In this document: positions 1 to 8,912 of the stretch, piece by piece
Position numbering within the stretch: the stretch's first letter is position 1
Layout: each line of letters opens with the position of its first letter
NCBI RefSeq assembly: GCF_022012305.1
Contig: NZ_JAKLTM010000009.1
Coordinates: forward strand, 1 to 64,000
DNA length: 64,000 nucleotides
Origin: Ramlibacter paludis
Lineage (GTDB): Bacteria > Pseudomonadota > Gammaproteobacteria > Burkholderiales > Burkholderiaceae_C
Direction: 5' to 3'
Position numbers and translations under genes: made by a program
Notes under the pieces: model-generated
Database searches by the model: none
Told to the model about the DNA's origin: nothing
The model's input: only the letters and a program-made list of their open reading frames with translations

Positions 1-23
1 AAAACGCCCCGGCTTTTCCCCCC

Positions 24-57
24 GTAGTCCGTGGTGAGCGCGAAGCCGAACTGCGGC
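24..57 (+). repeat. REP-like palindrome, family A (degenerate copy)
   Basis: This short element begins with GTAG and then has the family A body (GTGGTGAGCGCGAAGCCGAA). Better copies lie at 15343-15376, 21914-21942 (inverted) and 22008-22037. In those, GCCGTGGT can pair with ACCGCGGC. In this copy the stem is weakened by substitutions at both ends. It sits just downstream of the EamA gene, in its 3' region. Confidence 0.55.
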
Positions 58-59
58 CC

Positions 60-974
60 TCAGCGCTTGCGAAGGCCCAAGGCCACCACCGCCCCGACCA
101 CCAGCAGCGCCCCACCGACCTGCACCGGCGCGATGCTCTGCCCGAGGATCAGCCAGGCCAGCACCAGCGCGAACACCGGCTCCACGTTCATGATCGCGGA
201 GTTGCCGACCACGCCCAGCCGCGGCAGCACCGTGAACATGATGGTGAAGGCGGTGCCGTAGAGGAAGGTCAGCGCCGCCAGCCCGCCCCAGCCTGCAGGG
301 GCGGTGGGCAGGTGGAAGCCGCCTTGCAGCGCCACGGTCACCAGCGCCACCAGGCTGGCCATCGTCATCGTGGTGGCGGTCCGCACGCGGCCGTCGACGT
401 CGCCCGCTTCGTGCTGCGTCAGCACGAGCGCCAGGCCGAACGTGCCCGCGGCCGCCAGCGCGAAGGCCACGCCGGCGCCGATGCGCGCCCACTGGCCGGA
501 CGCGCCCAGCCCGGAAGCCGCGCCGAACACGTCGAGCGCCAGCGCCAATCCGACCAGGATCACCGGCATGGCCACCAGCATCGGCTTCTCCGGCTGCTGG
601 CGGTACACCACGAAGGACCAGAGCGCCGTCCAGATCGGATAGGTGTTGAAGGCCAGCAGGGCCAGCGCCACCGGCAGGCGCGCCACGGCGGAATACAGGC
701 ACAGGCTCTGCACGCCGATCAGCAGCCCGATGACGGGCAGCACTTTCCTGTGGCGGGCACTGAATTTCACGCGCACGCCTTGCGCCGCCAGCAGCGCGAC
801 GATCACCAGCGCCGTGACCGTGCTGCGGAACACCACCGCCGTCGCGACGTCGGCGCCGTTGTTGAAGGAGATGCGCGCGGCGACGTGGTTCGCGCCCATC
901 ATCAGCGCGATCAGCAGCAGCGTGGCAAAGGCCGTGCCGGTGATGGCGCGCGCCGGCGCCGGGATGGCCGCCAT
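60..974 (-). CDS. EamA/DMT-family membrane transporter
   Basis: This 304-residue protein is almost entirely hydrophobic. It has the length and internal two-fold repeat expected of the 10-TM drug/metabolite transporter (EamA) superfamily, which exports or takes up small metabolites across the inner membrane. Recognisable segments include the N-terminal GANHVAARISFNNGADVATA stretch and the C-terminal SAIMNVEPVFALVLAWLILG segment, typical of the second EamA repeat. It starts 3 bp after the ketopantoate reductase-like gene and appears to be the last gene of the hpa transcription unit. That suggests, as inference only, that it moves an aromatic substrate or pathway product. The substrate cannot be read from sequence. 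Confidence 0.85.
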   Translation of the reverse strand: MAAIPAPARAITGTAFATLLLIALMMGANHVAARISFNNGADVATAVVFRSTVTALVIVALLAAQGVRVKFSARHRKVLPVIGLLIGVQSLCLYSAVARLPVALALLAFNTYPIWTALWSFVVYRQQPEKPMLVAMPVILVGLALALDVFGAASGLGASGQWARIGAGVAFALAAAGTFGLALVLTQHEAGDVDGRVRTATTMTMASLVALVTVALQGGFHLPTAPAGWGGLAALTFLYGTAFTIMFTVLPRLGVVGNSAIMNVEPVFALVLAWLILGQSIAPVQVGGALLVVGAVVALGLRKR

Positions 975-977
975 GCG

Positions 978-1952
978 CTAGTACAAGCCGTGCACGCGGG
1001 CGTGCAGGCGGCTCAGGCCCAGCAAGGCGTCGGTGAAGGGCGTGGCGACGCCGGTCAGCGTGCCCAGCTCCTTGACCACCGTGACCAGCGCATCGAGTTC
1101 CACCGGCTTGCCGGCTTCCACGTCCTGCAGCATCGAGGTCTTGAAGGCGCCCAGCTTGCGCGTGATCTGGTGCCGGTCTTCCGGCTGCTGCGCGATCGGG
1201 ATGCCGATCCGGCCCCCAATTTCCCGCGCCTCCAGCATCACCGCGGAAATGAAGCCGCGCACCAGGTCGTCGTTGAGGATCAGGTCGGTGGTGGCGCCCG
1301 TCATCGCGCTGACCGGGTTCACGGTCATGTTGCCCCAAAGCTTGTACCAGGCGTCCTTCTGGATCTGCTCTGAAAGCTCCGTCTCGATGCCGGCCTTCTG
1401 CAGCAGGGCCACCAGGTCGCGCACGCGCTGCGTCTTCTCGCCGGAAGGCTCCCCGACGATCAATTTGTTGCCGAAGTGGTGCTGCACGAAGCCGGGCTCG
1501 CGCAGGGCAAAGCTCGCGTGCACCACGCAGCCGACCACGCTTTTGGCGGGAATCGCCTCGGCGATGCTGCCCGAAGGGTCCACGGCCTTCAGCCGCGTGC
1601 CCTCGTACGCGCCGCCGAAGCCCTGGAAGAACCACCAGGGCACGCCGTTCATGGCGGTCAGCACGATGGTGTCGGGGCCCAGCAGCGGACGGATCGCCGC
1701 GGCCACGTCGGCCATCGCCGGCGCCTTTACCGCGACGATCACCAGGTCCTGCACGCCGAAGTCCGCGGGCGAGGCGCTGGCCTTGACCGGTGCCGCCAGC
1801 GTTTCGCCGTTGGTATGCAGGCGCAGGCCGTGCGTGCGCAAGGCGTCCAGCGTCGCCCCGCGCGCCACCACGCTCACCTCGCAGCCGGCCTGCGCCAGCC
1901 GCACGCCGATCCAGCCGCCGATCGCGCCGGCGCCGTAGATGCAGGCCTTCAT
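978..1952 (-). CDS. Ketopantoate reductase-family oxidoreductase (2-dehydropantoate 2-reductase-like)
   Basis: The protein has 324 residues. The N-terminal Rossmann motif GAGAIG (residues 7-12) binds NADP. A C-terminal helical domain carries the segment around K204 and N208 (WYKLWGNMTVNP), matching the catalytic Lys/Asn region of ApbA/PanE enzymes. True PanE reduces ketopantoate for coenzyme A synthesis. Many paralogues in catabolic operons reduce other 2-keto acids. The gene overlaps the upstream class II aldolase by 4 bp, so the two are translationally coupled. Its place at the end of a homoprotocatechuate operon makes a catabolic role (2-keto acid or aldol product reduction) at least as likely as pantothenate synthesis. 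The family is secure, the substrate is not. Confidence 0.85.
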   Translation of the reverse strand: MKACIYGAGAIGGWIGVRLAQAGCEVSVVARGATLDALRTHGLRLHTNGETLAAPVKASASPADFGVQDLVIVAVKAPAMADVAAAIRPLLGPDTIVLTAMNGVPWWFFQGFGGAYEGTRLKAVDPSGSIAEAIPAKSVVGCVVHASFALREPGFVQHHFGNKLIVGEPSGEKTQRVRDLVALLQKAGIETELSEQIQKDAWYKLWGNMTVNPVSAMTGATTDLILNDDLVRGFISAVMLEAREIGGRIGIPIAQQPEDRHQITRKLGAFKTSMLQDVEAGKPVELDALVTVVKELGTLTGVATPFTDALLGLSRLHARVHGLY

Positions 1953-2731
1953 GACTTGTAGTCCGTGCCGCTGCGCTTTTCCATCAGGCGTGTCATCGCG
2001 TCGAACACGTCCTGGCCCGCGCCGAACTGGGCGTCGAACTGGAAGGAGTCACGCGTGGTCTTGATGGCCACCGGCTCCGGAATGGGGATCGCGCGGCCCA
2101 GGGCGGCCTGCGCCACCTGCACATCGCAGGCGCGCTGCAAGGTCCACAGGTTGACGAAGGCCAGCGGCACCGTCGCGCCCAGGCCCAGCAGGCCGTGGTT
2201 GCGCAGGATCATCAGTGGCTTCTTGCCCATGCTGGCGAGCAGGCGCGGCGCCTCCTCGGCGTGGATGGTGATGCCCTCGAAGTCGTGGTACGCCACCATG
2301 TCGTGCAGCTGCGCGGAATAGAAGTTGTTCTGCGCCAGGCCGCCTTCGGAGCAGGCCACCGCGAGGCCGTTGGTCGTGTGGGTGTGCATCACGCAGTGCG
2401 CGTCGGGCACGTGCTCGTGGATGGCGGCGTGGATGGTGAAACCGGCGGGGTTCACCGGCCACGGGTTGTGCTTGTCGAGCTTGTTGCCCTGCACGTCGAT
2501 CTTCAGCAGGTTGCTGGCGGTCACCTCGGAGTAGTGCAGCCCGAAGGGATTGATCAGGAAGTGCTTGGCGCCGCCACTCACGCTTTCGGGCACGCGCACG
2601 GTGATGTGGTTGTAGATCATCTCGGTCCAGCCGAGCATGTCGAAGATGCGGTAGGCGGCGGCGAGTTCGACGCGGGCCTTCCACTCGTCGGGATGGAAGT
2701 CGGGCGCGCGGGGTTGCATCACGGCGTTCAT
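1949..2731 (-). CDS. Class II aldolase/adducin family protein
   Basis: This 260-residue protein is of the zinc-dependent class II aldolase (fuculose-1-phosphate aldolase, AraD, adducin head) type. Visible family features are the metal-binding HTHTT segment near residue 118, the RNHGLL motif near residue 180, and the YNHITVR segment at the N terminus. Members cleave or decarboxylate hydroxylated carbonyl compounds, and many are uncharacterised. The chosen ATG has a GAGGA ribosome binding site 6 bp upstream. It begins 9 bp after the hpaI stop and overlaps the following reductase gene by 4 bp. The position beside HpaI, an unrelated class II pyruvate aldolase, suggests processing of a pathway product, which is inference. 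Confidence 0.85.
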   Translation of the reverse strand: MNAVMQPRAPDFHPDEWKARVELAAAYRIFDMLGWTEMIYNHITVRVPESVSGGAKHFLINPFGLHYSEVTASNLLKIDVQGNKLDKHNPWPVNPAGFTIHAAIHEHVPDAHCVMHTHTTNGLAVACSEGGLAQNNFYSAQLHDMVAYHDFEGITIHAEEAPRLLASMGKKPLMILRNHGLLGLGATVPLAFVNLWTLQRACDVQVAQAALGRAIPIPEPVAIKTTRDSFQFDAQFGAGQDVFDAMTRLMEKRSGTDYKS

Positions 2732-2740
2732 GGCGATTCC

Positions 2741-3556
2741 TCAGTAGTTCTGCGGCTTGGCGGCCGCCGCGGGCTGGGCGCCGCCCTTGAATTTGGCGAG
2801 CAGGCCGCTGGTGGCCTTGACCAGCAGGTTGCTGTCGGTGCCCAGCGCGATGAAGTTCGCGCCCATCTCGACGTGCTTGCGCGCCAGGGTTTCGTCGAGG
2901 GTCAGGATGCCCACGCCCTTGCCGGCGGCGTGGATGCGGCCGAAGGCGTCGGCGATGATCTCCTGCATCTCCGGATGCCAGGGATCGCCCACGTGACCGA
3001 AAGCCGCTGACAAATCGGACGGGCCGATGAAGACGCCGTCCACGCCTTCGGTGCTGGCGATGGCATCGAGGTTCTTCACGCCCTCGCGCGTTTCCACCTG
3101 GACCAGCAGGCAGACCTCGCGGTTCGCTTCCTTGGCGTAGTTGCCGTTGCGGCCCCAGCCCGAGGCGCGCGCCGCCGCCATGCCGCGGATGCCCTCGGGC
3201 GGATAGCGCATGCAGCGCACCAGCTCGCGCGCCTGCTCCGGCGTATCGACCATGGGCACCAGGATGGTCTGGATGCCGAGGTCGAGGTATTGCTTGATCA
3301 GCGCCTGGCCGACGTAGCCGTGGCCCATGGGCACGCGCGCCACCGCGTGCGTGTCCGGGTAGGCCGCGATGCACTGCGCCTGCAGCATCAGGTTCATCGG
3401 ATCGTTGGGCGTGTGCTCGGCATCGAGCAGCAGCCAGTCGTAGCCGGCGGCGGCGCAGATCTCGGTGGTCAGCGGGCCCAGCAGGCTGCACCACAGGCCG
3501 TAGACGGTGCGCTTGTCGGCCAGCGCCTTCTTGAAGGGATTCATGGGGGTCTTCAT
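2741..3556 (-). CDS. hpaI: 4-hydroxy-2-oxoheptanedioate aldolase HpaI
   Basis: The 271-residue enzyme cleaves 4-hydroxy-2-oxoheptane-1,7-dioate to pyruvate and succinic semialdehyde, the last step of the homoprotocatechuate pathway. It aligns along its whole length with the E. coli HpaI/HpcH family. Visible motifs are DAEHTPN (catalytic His), the ETREGVKN segment with the metal-binding Glu, and IGPSDLSA with the metal-binding Asp. I chose the first ATG (MKTPMNPF), which has an AGGA box, 8 bp after the hpaH stop. The second ATG at 3544 is also possible and gives a length closer to E. coli HpaI. Confidence 0.93.
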   Translation of the reverse strand: MKTPMNPFKKALADKRTVYGLWCSLLGPLTTEICAAAGYDWLLLDAEHTPNDPMNLMLQAQCIAAYPDTHAVARVPMGHGYVGQALIKQYLDLGIQTILVPMVDTPEQARELVRCMRYPPEGIRGMAAARASGWGRNGNYAKEANREVCLLVQVETREGVKNLDAIASTEGVDGVFIGPSDLSAAFGHVGDPWHPEMQEIIADAFGRIHAAGKGVGILTLDETLARKHVEMGANFIALGTDSNLLVKATSGLLAKFKGGAQPAAAAKPQNY

Positions 3557-3564
3557 GCGGGGTC

Positions 3565-4359
3565 CTAGACGAACTTGAATTCGAAGCGCCCGAGCGGGCC
3601 GTAGTCGGCGTCGAACAGGTCGCCCTTCTTCGCGGCAACGGGACGGGTGAAGGAACCGGCCAGCACGACCTCGCCCGCCTCCAGGTGCTCGCCCCAGGGC
3701 GCGAGCTTCTTCGCGAGCCAGGCGACGCCGATCGCCGGGTGGCCTTGCACGCCCGCGGCCAGGCCGGTCTCTTCCACCGCGCCGTTCTGCCGCAGGATGG
3801 CGCCGCACCAGGGCAGGTCCACCTCGCGCGGGTGCGCCTTGTTGCCGCCCAGGATGATGCCGGCGTTGGCCGCGTTGTCGCTGATGGTGTCGTAGACCTT
3901 GCGCATCGCCTTGCTGTGGCGGTCGAACTGCTCGATGCGCGCGTCGATGATCTCGATGGCGGGCGTCACGTATTCGGTGGCGGCCAGCACTTCGTCGACG
4001 CTCACTTCGCCTTGCAGCTTGCGCTTGAGGACGAAGGCCAGTTCCACCTCCACCCGGGGTGCGATGAAGCGGTCGGCCGGGATGTCGCCGGGCGCGAAGA
4101 ACATGTCGTCCAGCAAGGTGCCGTAATCCGGCTCGTCGATCTGGCTGGACAGCTGCATGGCGCGCGAAGTGAGGCCGATCTTGTGGCCGCGCACCTTGCG
4201 GCCTTCGGCGATCTTCATCGCGACCCAGGCGCGCGAGATCGCGTAGCCGTCCTCGATGGTCATGCCGGGGAAGCGCTTGGAGAAATGCTCCACCTGCACG
4301 CGCGACTTCTCGCTGGCGTGCAGTTCGGCGGCAAGCTGCTGGATGAGTTCTGGATTCAT
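3565..4359 (-). CDS. hpaH: 2-oxo-hept-4-ene-1,7-dioate hydratase HpaH
   Basis: The 264-residue hydratase adds water to 2-oxohept-4-ene-1,7-dioate, giving the substrate of HpaI. It has the fumarylacetoacetase-like hydratase fold of the HpaH/MhpD/XylJ group. Visible motifs are [12 protein letters not shown] near residue 65 and the metal-binding VEVELAFVL around residue 105. The length matches the E. coli enzyme (267). The ATG overlaps the hpaF stop (ATGA), which fixes the start and implies coupled translation. Confidence 0.93.
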   Translation of the reverse strand: MNPELIQQLAAELHASEKSRVQVEHFSKRFPGMTIEDGYAISRAWVAMKIAEGRKVRGHKIGLTSRAMQLSSQIDEPDYGTLLDDMFFAPGDIPADRFIAPRVEVELAFVLKRKLQGEVSVDEVLAATEYVTPAIEIIDARIEQFDRHSKAMRKVYDTISDNAANAGIILGGNKAHPREVDLPWCGAILRQNGAVEETGLAAGVQGHPAIGVAWLAKKLAPWGEHLEAGEVVLAGSFTRPVAAKKGDLFDADYGPLGRFEFKFV

Positions 4360-4760
4360 TTGTTGAACAAGGGGTGCAAGGTGCTGTGCTTGGCGTCGTA
4401 GACCTGGCCGGGGCTTTCGTCGATCTGCAATGTGACGCCGACCAGTTCCTTCTCGAACATCGGCGCGACGTGCGCCTTCACCACCTCCAGCAGGCGGTCG
4501 CCGGCGTTCTTCTGCACTTCGGCGCTGCGGCCCGCACCCATGCGCACGTTGATGTAAATGAAGCCGTAGTCGTCCTCGCCGTCGGCCACGGCGTAATGCG
4601 CGGCCGGGTAGGCCAGCACGCGCGTGCCGCCGGTGGGGAAGACCTGCTTGCCGGCCTCGTCCTTGATGGTCAGCATGCGGTCCGCCAGCTTGCGGCACAG
4701 CGCGCCCACGTCGGTCTTCGTCTCCAGGTTCGGCGTGTAGAGGATGACGCAATGGGGCAT
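4356..4760 (-). CDS. hpaF: 5-carboxymethyl-2-hydroxymuconate delta-isomerase HpaF
   Basis: This 134-residue isomerase converts 5-carboxymethyl-2-hydroxymuconate to its oxo tautomer in the homoprotocatechuate pathway. Like other tautomerase-superfamily members it starts Met-Pro, so Pro1 becomes the catalytic N terminus after Met removal. The MPHC start, the [15 protein letters not shown] segment and the overall length match E. coli HpaF/HpcD. It begins 8 bp after hpaD and overlaps hpaH by 4 bp. Confidence 0.92.
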   Translation of the reverse strand: MPHCVILYTPNLETKTDVGALCRKLADRMLTIKDEAGKQVFPTGGTRVLAYPAAHYAVADGEDDYGFIYINVRMGAGRSAEVQKNAGDRLLEVVKAHVAPMFEKELVGVTLQIDESPGQVYDAKHSTLHPLFNK

Positions 4761-4768
4761 GGAGATCC

Positions 4769-5632
4769 TCAGGCCGCCAGCGGCGTGACGGGAAAGATGG
4801 CGTTGATCTGGCCGGTGCCGGAGCTGCCGAAATAGGGCGTGACGATTTCCACGGGCGCGCGGTAGTCCTTCCAGCCCAGCAGGCCGAGCAGCATGGCGGT
4901 GTCGTGCATGTCGCCTTCGCCCCAGCACTTTTCGGCGTACATGGGCAGCATGCCGATGAAGGTCTTCCAGTCGCCCTGCTTCCACAGTTCCACCACGCGG
5001 TGGTCCACCTGCTCCAGGAAAGGGTCGTAGACCTTGTGCATGAACTCGGGCGCGCGGCCGTTGTCGGCGAAGTGGTGAGACAGCGACCCGCTCGCGAACA
5101 CGGCGACGGTGCCGTCGTACTTTTCCTCGATCGCCCGCCGCACGGCGAGGCCGAAGCGGGCCGACTCCTCGAGGTCGTGCCAGTCGCACCAGCCGCTCAC
5201 GCTGATCACCTTGTAGTGCTGGTCGGCGTTCATGTAGCGCATGGGAACCAGGGTGCCGTATTCGAGTTCCAGCGTGGTGTCGGAGTGCGCGCGGCTCTTC
5301 ACGCCCATGGCGTTGGCCATGTCGCCGATCAGGTGCCCCAGCGCCGGATTGCCAGGGTACTCGTAAGGCATGTTCTTGATGAAGTGCGGCAGCTCGTTGC
5401 TGGTGTAGATGCCGGAGAACTTCGGCCCGCAGTTGATGTGGTACTCGCTGTTCACCTGCCAGTGCACGTCGAACACCACGATGGTGTCCACGCCCAGCGC
5501 GCGGCAGCGGCGGTTGATCTCCTTGTGGCCGTTGATCGCCGCATCGCGGCAGCCGAAGTTGGGCCCCGGGAACTCCGACAGGTACATCGAGGGCACGTGG
5601 GTGATCTTGGCCGCGAGGGCGAGGGTGCCCAT
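4769..5632 (-). CDS. hpaD: 3,4-dihydroxyphenylacetate 2,3-dioxygenase HpaD
   Basis: This 287-residue class III (LigB-type) extradiol dioxygenase opens the ring of homoprotocatechuate, the committing step of the pathway. Likely iron-ligand regions are visible as ITHVPSMY near residue 12 and [10 protein letters not shown] near residue 57. The [10 protein letters not shown] segment further on is also typical of the family. The ATG lies 1 bp after the hpaE stop. HpaD enzymes come in unrelated type I and class III families, and this one is clearly class III, as in E. coli HpcB. Confidence 0.93.
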   Translation of the reverse strand: MGTLALAAKITHVPSMYLSEFPGPNFGCRDAAINGHKEINRRCRALGVDTIVVFDVHWQVNSEYHINCGPKFSGIYTSNELPHFIKNMPYEYPGNPALGHLIGDMANAMGVKSRAHSDTTLELEYGTLVPMRYMNADQHYKVISVSGWCDWHDLEESARFGLAVRRAIEEKYDGTVAVFASGSLSHHFADNGRAPEFMHKVYDPFLEQVDHRVVELWKQGDWKTFIGMLPMYAEKCWGEGDMHDTAMLLGLLGWKDYRAPVEIVTPYFGSSGTGQINAIFPVTPLAA

Positions 5633-5633
5633 C

Positions 5634-7091
5634 TCACACTCCCCAATGAGGAATATGGTGCGGCGTGATGGAGACCGCGATGTTCTTCGGTTCCAGGAAT
5701 ACCTCGTAGCTCCAGGTCCCGCCTTCGCGTCCGGTCCCCGACGCCTTGGTGCCGCCGAAGGGCTGGCGCAGGTCGCGCACGTTCTGGCTGTTGACGAAGC
5801 ACATGCCGGCCTCGACTGCCGCGGCGACACGGTGGGCCTTGCCCAGGTTCTCGGTCCACACGTAGCTGGAAAGCCCGTACTGGATGTCGTTGGCGATGCG
5901 GATCGCGTCGGCCTCGTCCTCGAAGGGGATCAGGCAGGCGACCGGGCCGAAGATCTCGTCCTGCGCGATCTTCATGCTGTTGTCCACGTCGGCGAACACG
6001 GTCGGCGCGACGTAGTTGCCCTTCTTCACGCGCTGCGCCACGGTCGGGGCGTCGAGGCCGCCGCACAGCAGCGTGGCGCCCTCCTGCGTCCCCAGCTCGA
6101 TGTAGTGGCGCACCTTGGCCAGGTGCCCCTGCGAAATCATCGGCCCGATGATGGTCTTCTCGTCCAGCGGATCGCCCACGGTGATGCGCTTGGCACGCGC
6201 CACGAACTTGTCCACGAAGGACGCGTAGATGGACTTCTGCACCAGGATGCGGCTGCCGGCGGTGCAGCGCTCGCCGTTGTTGGAGAAGATCATGAAGATC
6301 GCGGCATCCAGCGCGCGATCGAGGTCGGCGTCGTCGAAGATGACGAAGGGCGACTTGCCGCCCAGCTCCATGCTGAACTTCTTCAGGCCCGCTTCCTTGA
6401 CGATGCGGTTGCCCGTCGCCGTGGAACCGGTGAAGGAGATGGCGCGCACGTCGGGATGCCGCACCAGCGGCTCGCCGGCTTCCTTGCCGTAGCCATGCAC
6501 CAGGTTCAGAACGCCGGCCGGGATGCCGGCTTCGAGCGCCAGCTCGCCCAGGCGCGCCGCCGTCAATGGCGACAGCTCGCTCATCTTCAGCACCGCGGTG
6601 TTGCCGAAGGCGAGGCAGGGCGCGACCTTCCAGGTGGCGGTCATGAAAGGCACGTTCCAGGGCGACACCAGCGCGCAGACGCCCACCGGATGGAACAGCG
6701 TGTAGTTCAGGTGCGTGGGCGTCGGGTAGGTGTGGCCGTCGACGCGCGTGCACATCTCGGCGAAGTAGTAGAAGTTGTCGGCCGCGCGCGGTACCAGCTG
6801 CTTGCCGGTCTGCGCGATCACCTGGCCGGTGTCGTTGGTCTCGGTCTGCGCGATCTCCGGCACGTTCTTCGCGATCAGGTCGCCGAGCTTGCGAATCAGC
6901 TTGGCGCGCTCGGTGGCGGGCAGGGCGGCCCATTTCGGGAAGGCGGCTTTCGCCGCTGCGACCGCGGCGTTGACTTCCGCTTCGCCGCCGGACGCGACCT
7001 CCGCCAGCACTTCCTGCGTGGCCGGATTGACCGTCTCGAAATAGTCCTTGCCGGCGACCTTCTCGCCGTTGATCAGGTGATCGATCCGCAT
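5634..7091 (-). CDS. hpaE: 5-carboxymethyl-2-hydroxymuconate semialdehyde dehydrogenase HpaE
   Basis: This 485-residue NAD-dependent aldehyde dehydrogenase oxidises the ring-cleavage semialdehyde to 5-carboxymethyl-2-hydroxymuconate. All ALDH motifs are present: SPWNVPFMTATWK for cofactor binding, MELGGKSPF with the general-base Glu, and NNGERCTAGSR with the catalytic Cys. It begins 3 bp after the hpaG2 stop, and hpaD starts 1 bp after it ends. The operon position makes HpaE the natural assignment within this large superfamily. Confidence 0.93.
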   Translation of the reverse strand: MRIDHLINGEKVAGKDYFETVNPATQEVLAEVASGGEAEVNAAVAAAKAAFPKWAALPATERAKLIRKLGDLIAKNVPEIAQTETNDTGQVIAQTGKQLVPRAADNFYYFAEMCTRVDGHTYPTPTHLNYTLFHPVGVCALVSPWNVPFMTATWKVAPCLAFGNTAVLKMSELSPLTAARLGELALEAGIPAGVLNLVHGYGKEAGEPLVRHPDVRAISFTGSTATGNRIVKEAGLKKFSMELGGKSPFVIFDDADLDRALDAAIFMIFSNNGERCTAGSRILVQKSIYASFVDKFVARAKRITVGDPLDEKTIIGPMISQGHLAKVRHYIELGTQEGATLLCGGLDAPTVAQRVKKGNYVAPTVFADVDNSMKIAQDEIFGPVACLIPFEDEADAIRIANDIQYGLSSYVWTENLGKAHRVAAAVEAGMCFVNSQNVRDLRQPFGGTKASGTGREGGTWSYEVFLEPKNIAVSITPHHIPHWGV

Positions 7092-7094
7092 GCT

Positions 7095-7850
7095 CTAGCC
7101 CTGGATGGTGTTCATGAGGGCGCCCAGGCCCTCGATCTCGGTGACGACCACGTCGCCCGGCTTGCAGTCGACCACGCCGTCCGGCGTGCCGGTCAGGATC
7201 AGGTCGCCGGGCTGCAAGGTCATGAAGCTGGTGAAGTACTCGATGAGGAAAGGCACGTCGAAGATCATGTCCTTCGTGTTGCCCGACTGCGTGACGTCGC
7301 CGTTGACGGTGGTCTTCAGTGCAAGCGCCATCGGGTCCGGCACGTCGGCCCGGTCCACCAGCCACGGGCCGACCGGCGTCGCGCCGTCGCGGTTCTTCAC
7401 GCGCAGGTTGGGCCGGTACCAGTTTTCCAGGTAGTCGCGGATGGCGTAGTCGTTGGCGACGGTGTAGCCGGCGATGAAGTCGTAGGCGTCGTCGCGCTTC
7501 ACCTTGCGGGCGGTGCGGCCGATCACCACGGCGAGCTCGCACTCGTAGTGCATGAACTCCACGCCCGCGGGCCGGCGGGTGAACTGGCGGTGGCCGGTCA
7601 ACGCGCGCTCGCCTTTCAGGAACACCAGAGGCTCCTTCGGCGGCTCCTTGAAGGCCAGCTCCTTGGCGTGGTCGGCGTAGTTGAGGCCCAGCGCCAGGAT
7701 GGTGCGCGGGCGCGGCTGCGGCTTCAGGGGCGGCAGCCAGGTGACGGCGTCGGGGGAGACCAGCTCGCCGTTGTCCAGCAGCAGGCGCCAACCGTCCTGC
7801 TCGGTGGCGGCATGGGTCACGCCCTGGTGGATCACGCGTGCGTGCTTCAT
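7095..7850 (-). CDS. hpaG: HpaG2 subunit, homoprotocatechuate isomerase/decarboxylase
   Basis: The 251-residue fumarylacetoacetate hydrolase-fold protein corresponds to the C-terminal half of the bifunctional E. coli HpaG, which decarboxylates 5-oxo-pent-3-ene-1,2,5-tricarboxylate and isomerises the product. Motifs visible are ALGLNYADHAKEL and the metal-binding EFMHYECELAVVIGR, then DFIAGYTVANDYAIRD. The ATG overlaps the preceding HpaG1 stop by 4 bp. The activity is therefore split between two coupled genes, not fused as in E. coli. Confidence 0.9.
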   Translation of the reverse strand: MKHARVIHQGVTHAATEQDGWRLLLDNGELVSPDAVTWLPPLKPQPRPRTILALGLNYADHAKELAFKEPPKEPLVFLKGERALTGHRQFTRRPAGVEFMHYECELAVVIGRTARKVKRDDAYDFIAGYTVANDYAIRDYLENWYRPNLRVKNRDGATPVGPWLVDRADVPDPMALALKTTVNGDVTQSGNTKDMIFDVPFLIEYFTSFMTLQPGDLILTGTPDGVVDCKPGDVVVTEIEGLGALMNTIQG

Positions 7851-8470
7851 GCGGCCTCCGCCACGAGGGTGTTGGTGAGCGTGCCCAAGGCGGGCATGAA
7901 GATGTCGATGCGGTCGCCCACCTTGGCGCGCGGGCGGTTCGCATCCACGCCCAGCATCAGCATGTCGCCGGTGCCCAGCGTCATGAACTCGCTGACGTCG
8001 GCCAGCAGCTGGTCGGCCGAGCGCACCAGCTGCGAGAAGCGCACCGTCTGCTTCAGCTCGCCGTTGATGCGCACCTCCAGCTTGAAGACGGCCGGGTCGC
8101 CGGCCTCGTTGCGGGAGCGCACGCGCTCGCCGATGCCGAGGAAGCCGTCCAGGCAATCCAGCTTCACCGGCGGGCGGAAGAAGCTGTCGTGCGGAATCAT
8201 CAGGTCGTTCATCAGCACGTAGCCCGCGATCTCGGTGGCGGACTTCATCACCATGGCGACGGTGGCACCCACCGCGACTTCGGTGACGCCGGCCGGCACG
8301 GGAATGGCGGCGCCGTTCTCGCTCCAGGTATTGGCCGGCTTCACGTACAGCACCGGCGCCTTGGGCGGCGCCTTGTACGGGGCCTCGTCCATCTTCGCGC
8401 CCAGTGCGTCGAGCTCGCCGCGGAAATTCATCAGCGTGCCGTACACCGTGCCTCGCGCAACACCGTTCAT
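7847..8470 (-). CDS. hpaG: HpaG1 subunit, homoprotocatechuate isomerase/decarboxylase
   Basis: This 207-residue FAH-fold protein matches the N-terminal half of E. coli HpaG. Visible features are the APVLYVKPANTW segment and the VGATVAMVMKSATEIAGYVL strand region, where the usual metal-binding acidic residues of the family are sparse compared with HpaG2. That suggests the two halves have diverged in activity. The start ATG overlaps the hpaR stop by 4 bp, and its own stop overlaps the start of the second subunit by 4 bp. The regulator and first two enzymes are thus on one coupled mRNA. Confidence 0.88.
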   Translation of the reverse strand: MNGVARGTVYGTLMNFRGELDALGAKMDEAPYKAPPKAPVLYVKPANTWSENGAAIPVPAGVTEVAVGATVAMVMKSATEIAGYVLMNDLMIPHDSFFRPPVKLDCLDGFLGIGERVRSRNEAGDPAVFKLEVRINGELKQTVRFSQLVRSADQLLADVSEFMTLGTGDMLMLGVDANRPRAKVGDRIDIFMPALGTLTNTLVAEAA

Positions 8471-8901
8471 GGCTGCTCCAGGTCTATGAGTTGATCGAGC
8501 AGCTCGTAGAGCTGCGCCAGTTTCTGCTTGCCCAGCGACTGTTCCAGCCACTGGTAATGGGTTTCGATGGTGTCCGACAGGCGCGCGACCATCTTGCGGC
8601 CCTTGGCCGTGGCCTCGACGACGGTGCGGCGCTGGTCGGCCGGGTCGCGCTCGCGCTGGATCAGGCCGTCGCGCTCCATGCGCGCCAGCACGCCCGTGAG
8701 GCTGGGGCCGAGGATATAGGCCTCGCTCGCCACGCGGCCGGTCTCCACCGCGCCGTGCTCGCCCAGCACCCGCAGCACGCGCCACTGCTGGTCCGACAGG
8801 CCGTGCTCGCGCAGGCTGGGCCGCGTGTGCGCCATGACGGACTCGCGCGCCTGCAGCAGCAGGCGCGGCAGGTTGCGGTGGACGAAGGTGGTGGAGGACA
8901 T
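8467..8901 (-). CDS. hpaR: MarR-family repressor HpaR of the homoprotocatechuate operon
   Basis: This 144-residue winged-helix MarR protein has the HpaR-type sequence: VHRNLPRLLLQARE at the N terminus, then SDQQWRVLRVLGEHGAVETGR with the helix-turn-helix. The wing follows around residues 85-100. In E. coli, HpaR represses the meta operon and is released by aromatic effectors. Here it is the first gene of the operon. Its promoter contains a near-perfect palindrome overlapping the -10 box (separate entry), so autorepression is the simplest reading. Confidence 0.9.
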   Translation of the reverse strand: MSSTTFVHRNLPRLLLQARESVMAHTRPSLREHGLSDQQWRVLRVLGEHGAVETGRVASEAYILGPSLTGVLARMERDGLIQRERDPADQRRTVVEATAKGRKMVARLSDTIETHYQWLEQSLGKQKLAQLYELLDQLIDLEQP

Positions 8902-8912
8902 GGCCAGTGCTT

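Noticed and set aside
978-1952. Firm assignment as panE of coenzyme A synthesis
   Set aside because: The fold and Lys/Asn residues fit, but the operon context is aromatic catabolism and the family contains many paralogues with other substrates.
5409-8222. A 937-codon open frame on the plus strand opposite hpaD-hpaE-hpaG
   Set aside because: It is antisense to well-conserved enzymes, its composition (Arg/His/Val/Ala-rich) is typical of GC-rich shadow frames, and no domain is recognisable.
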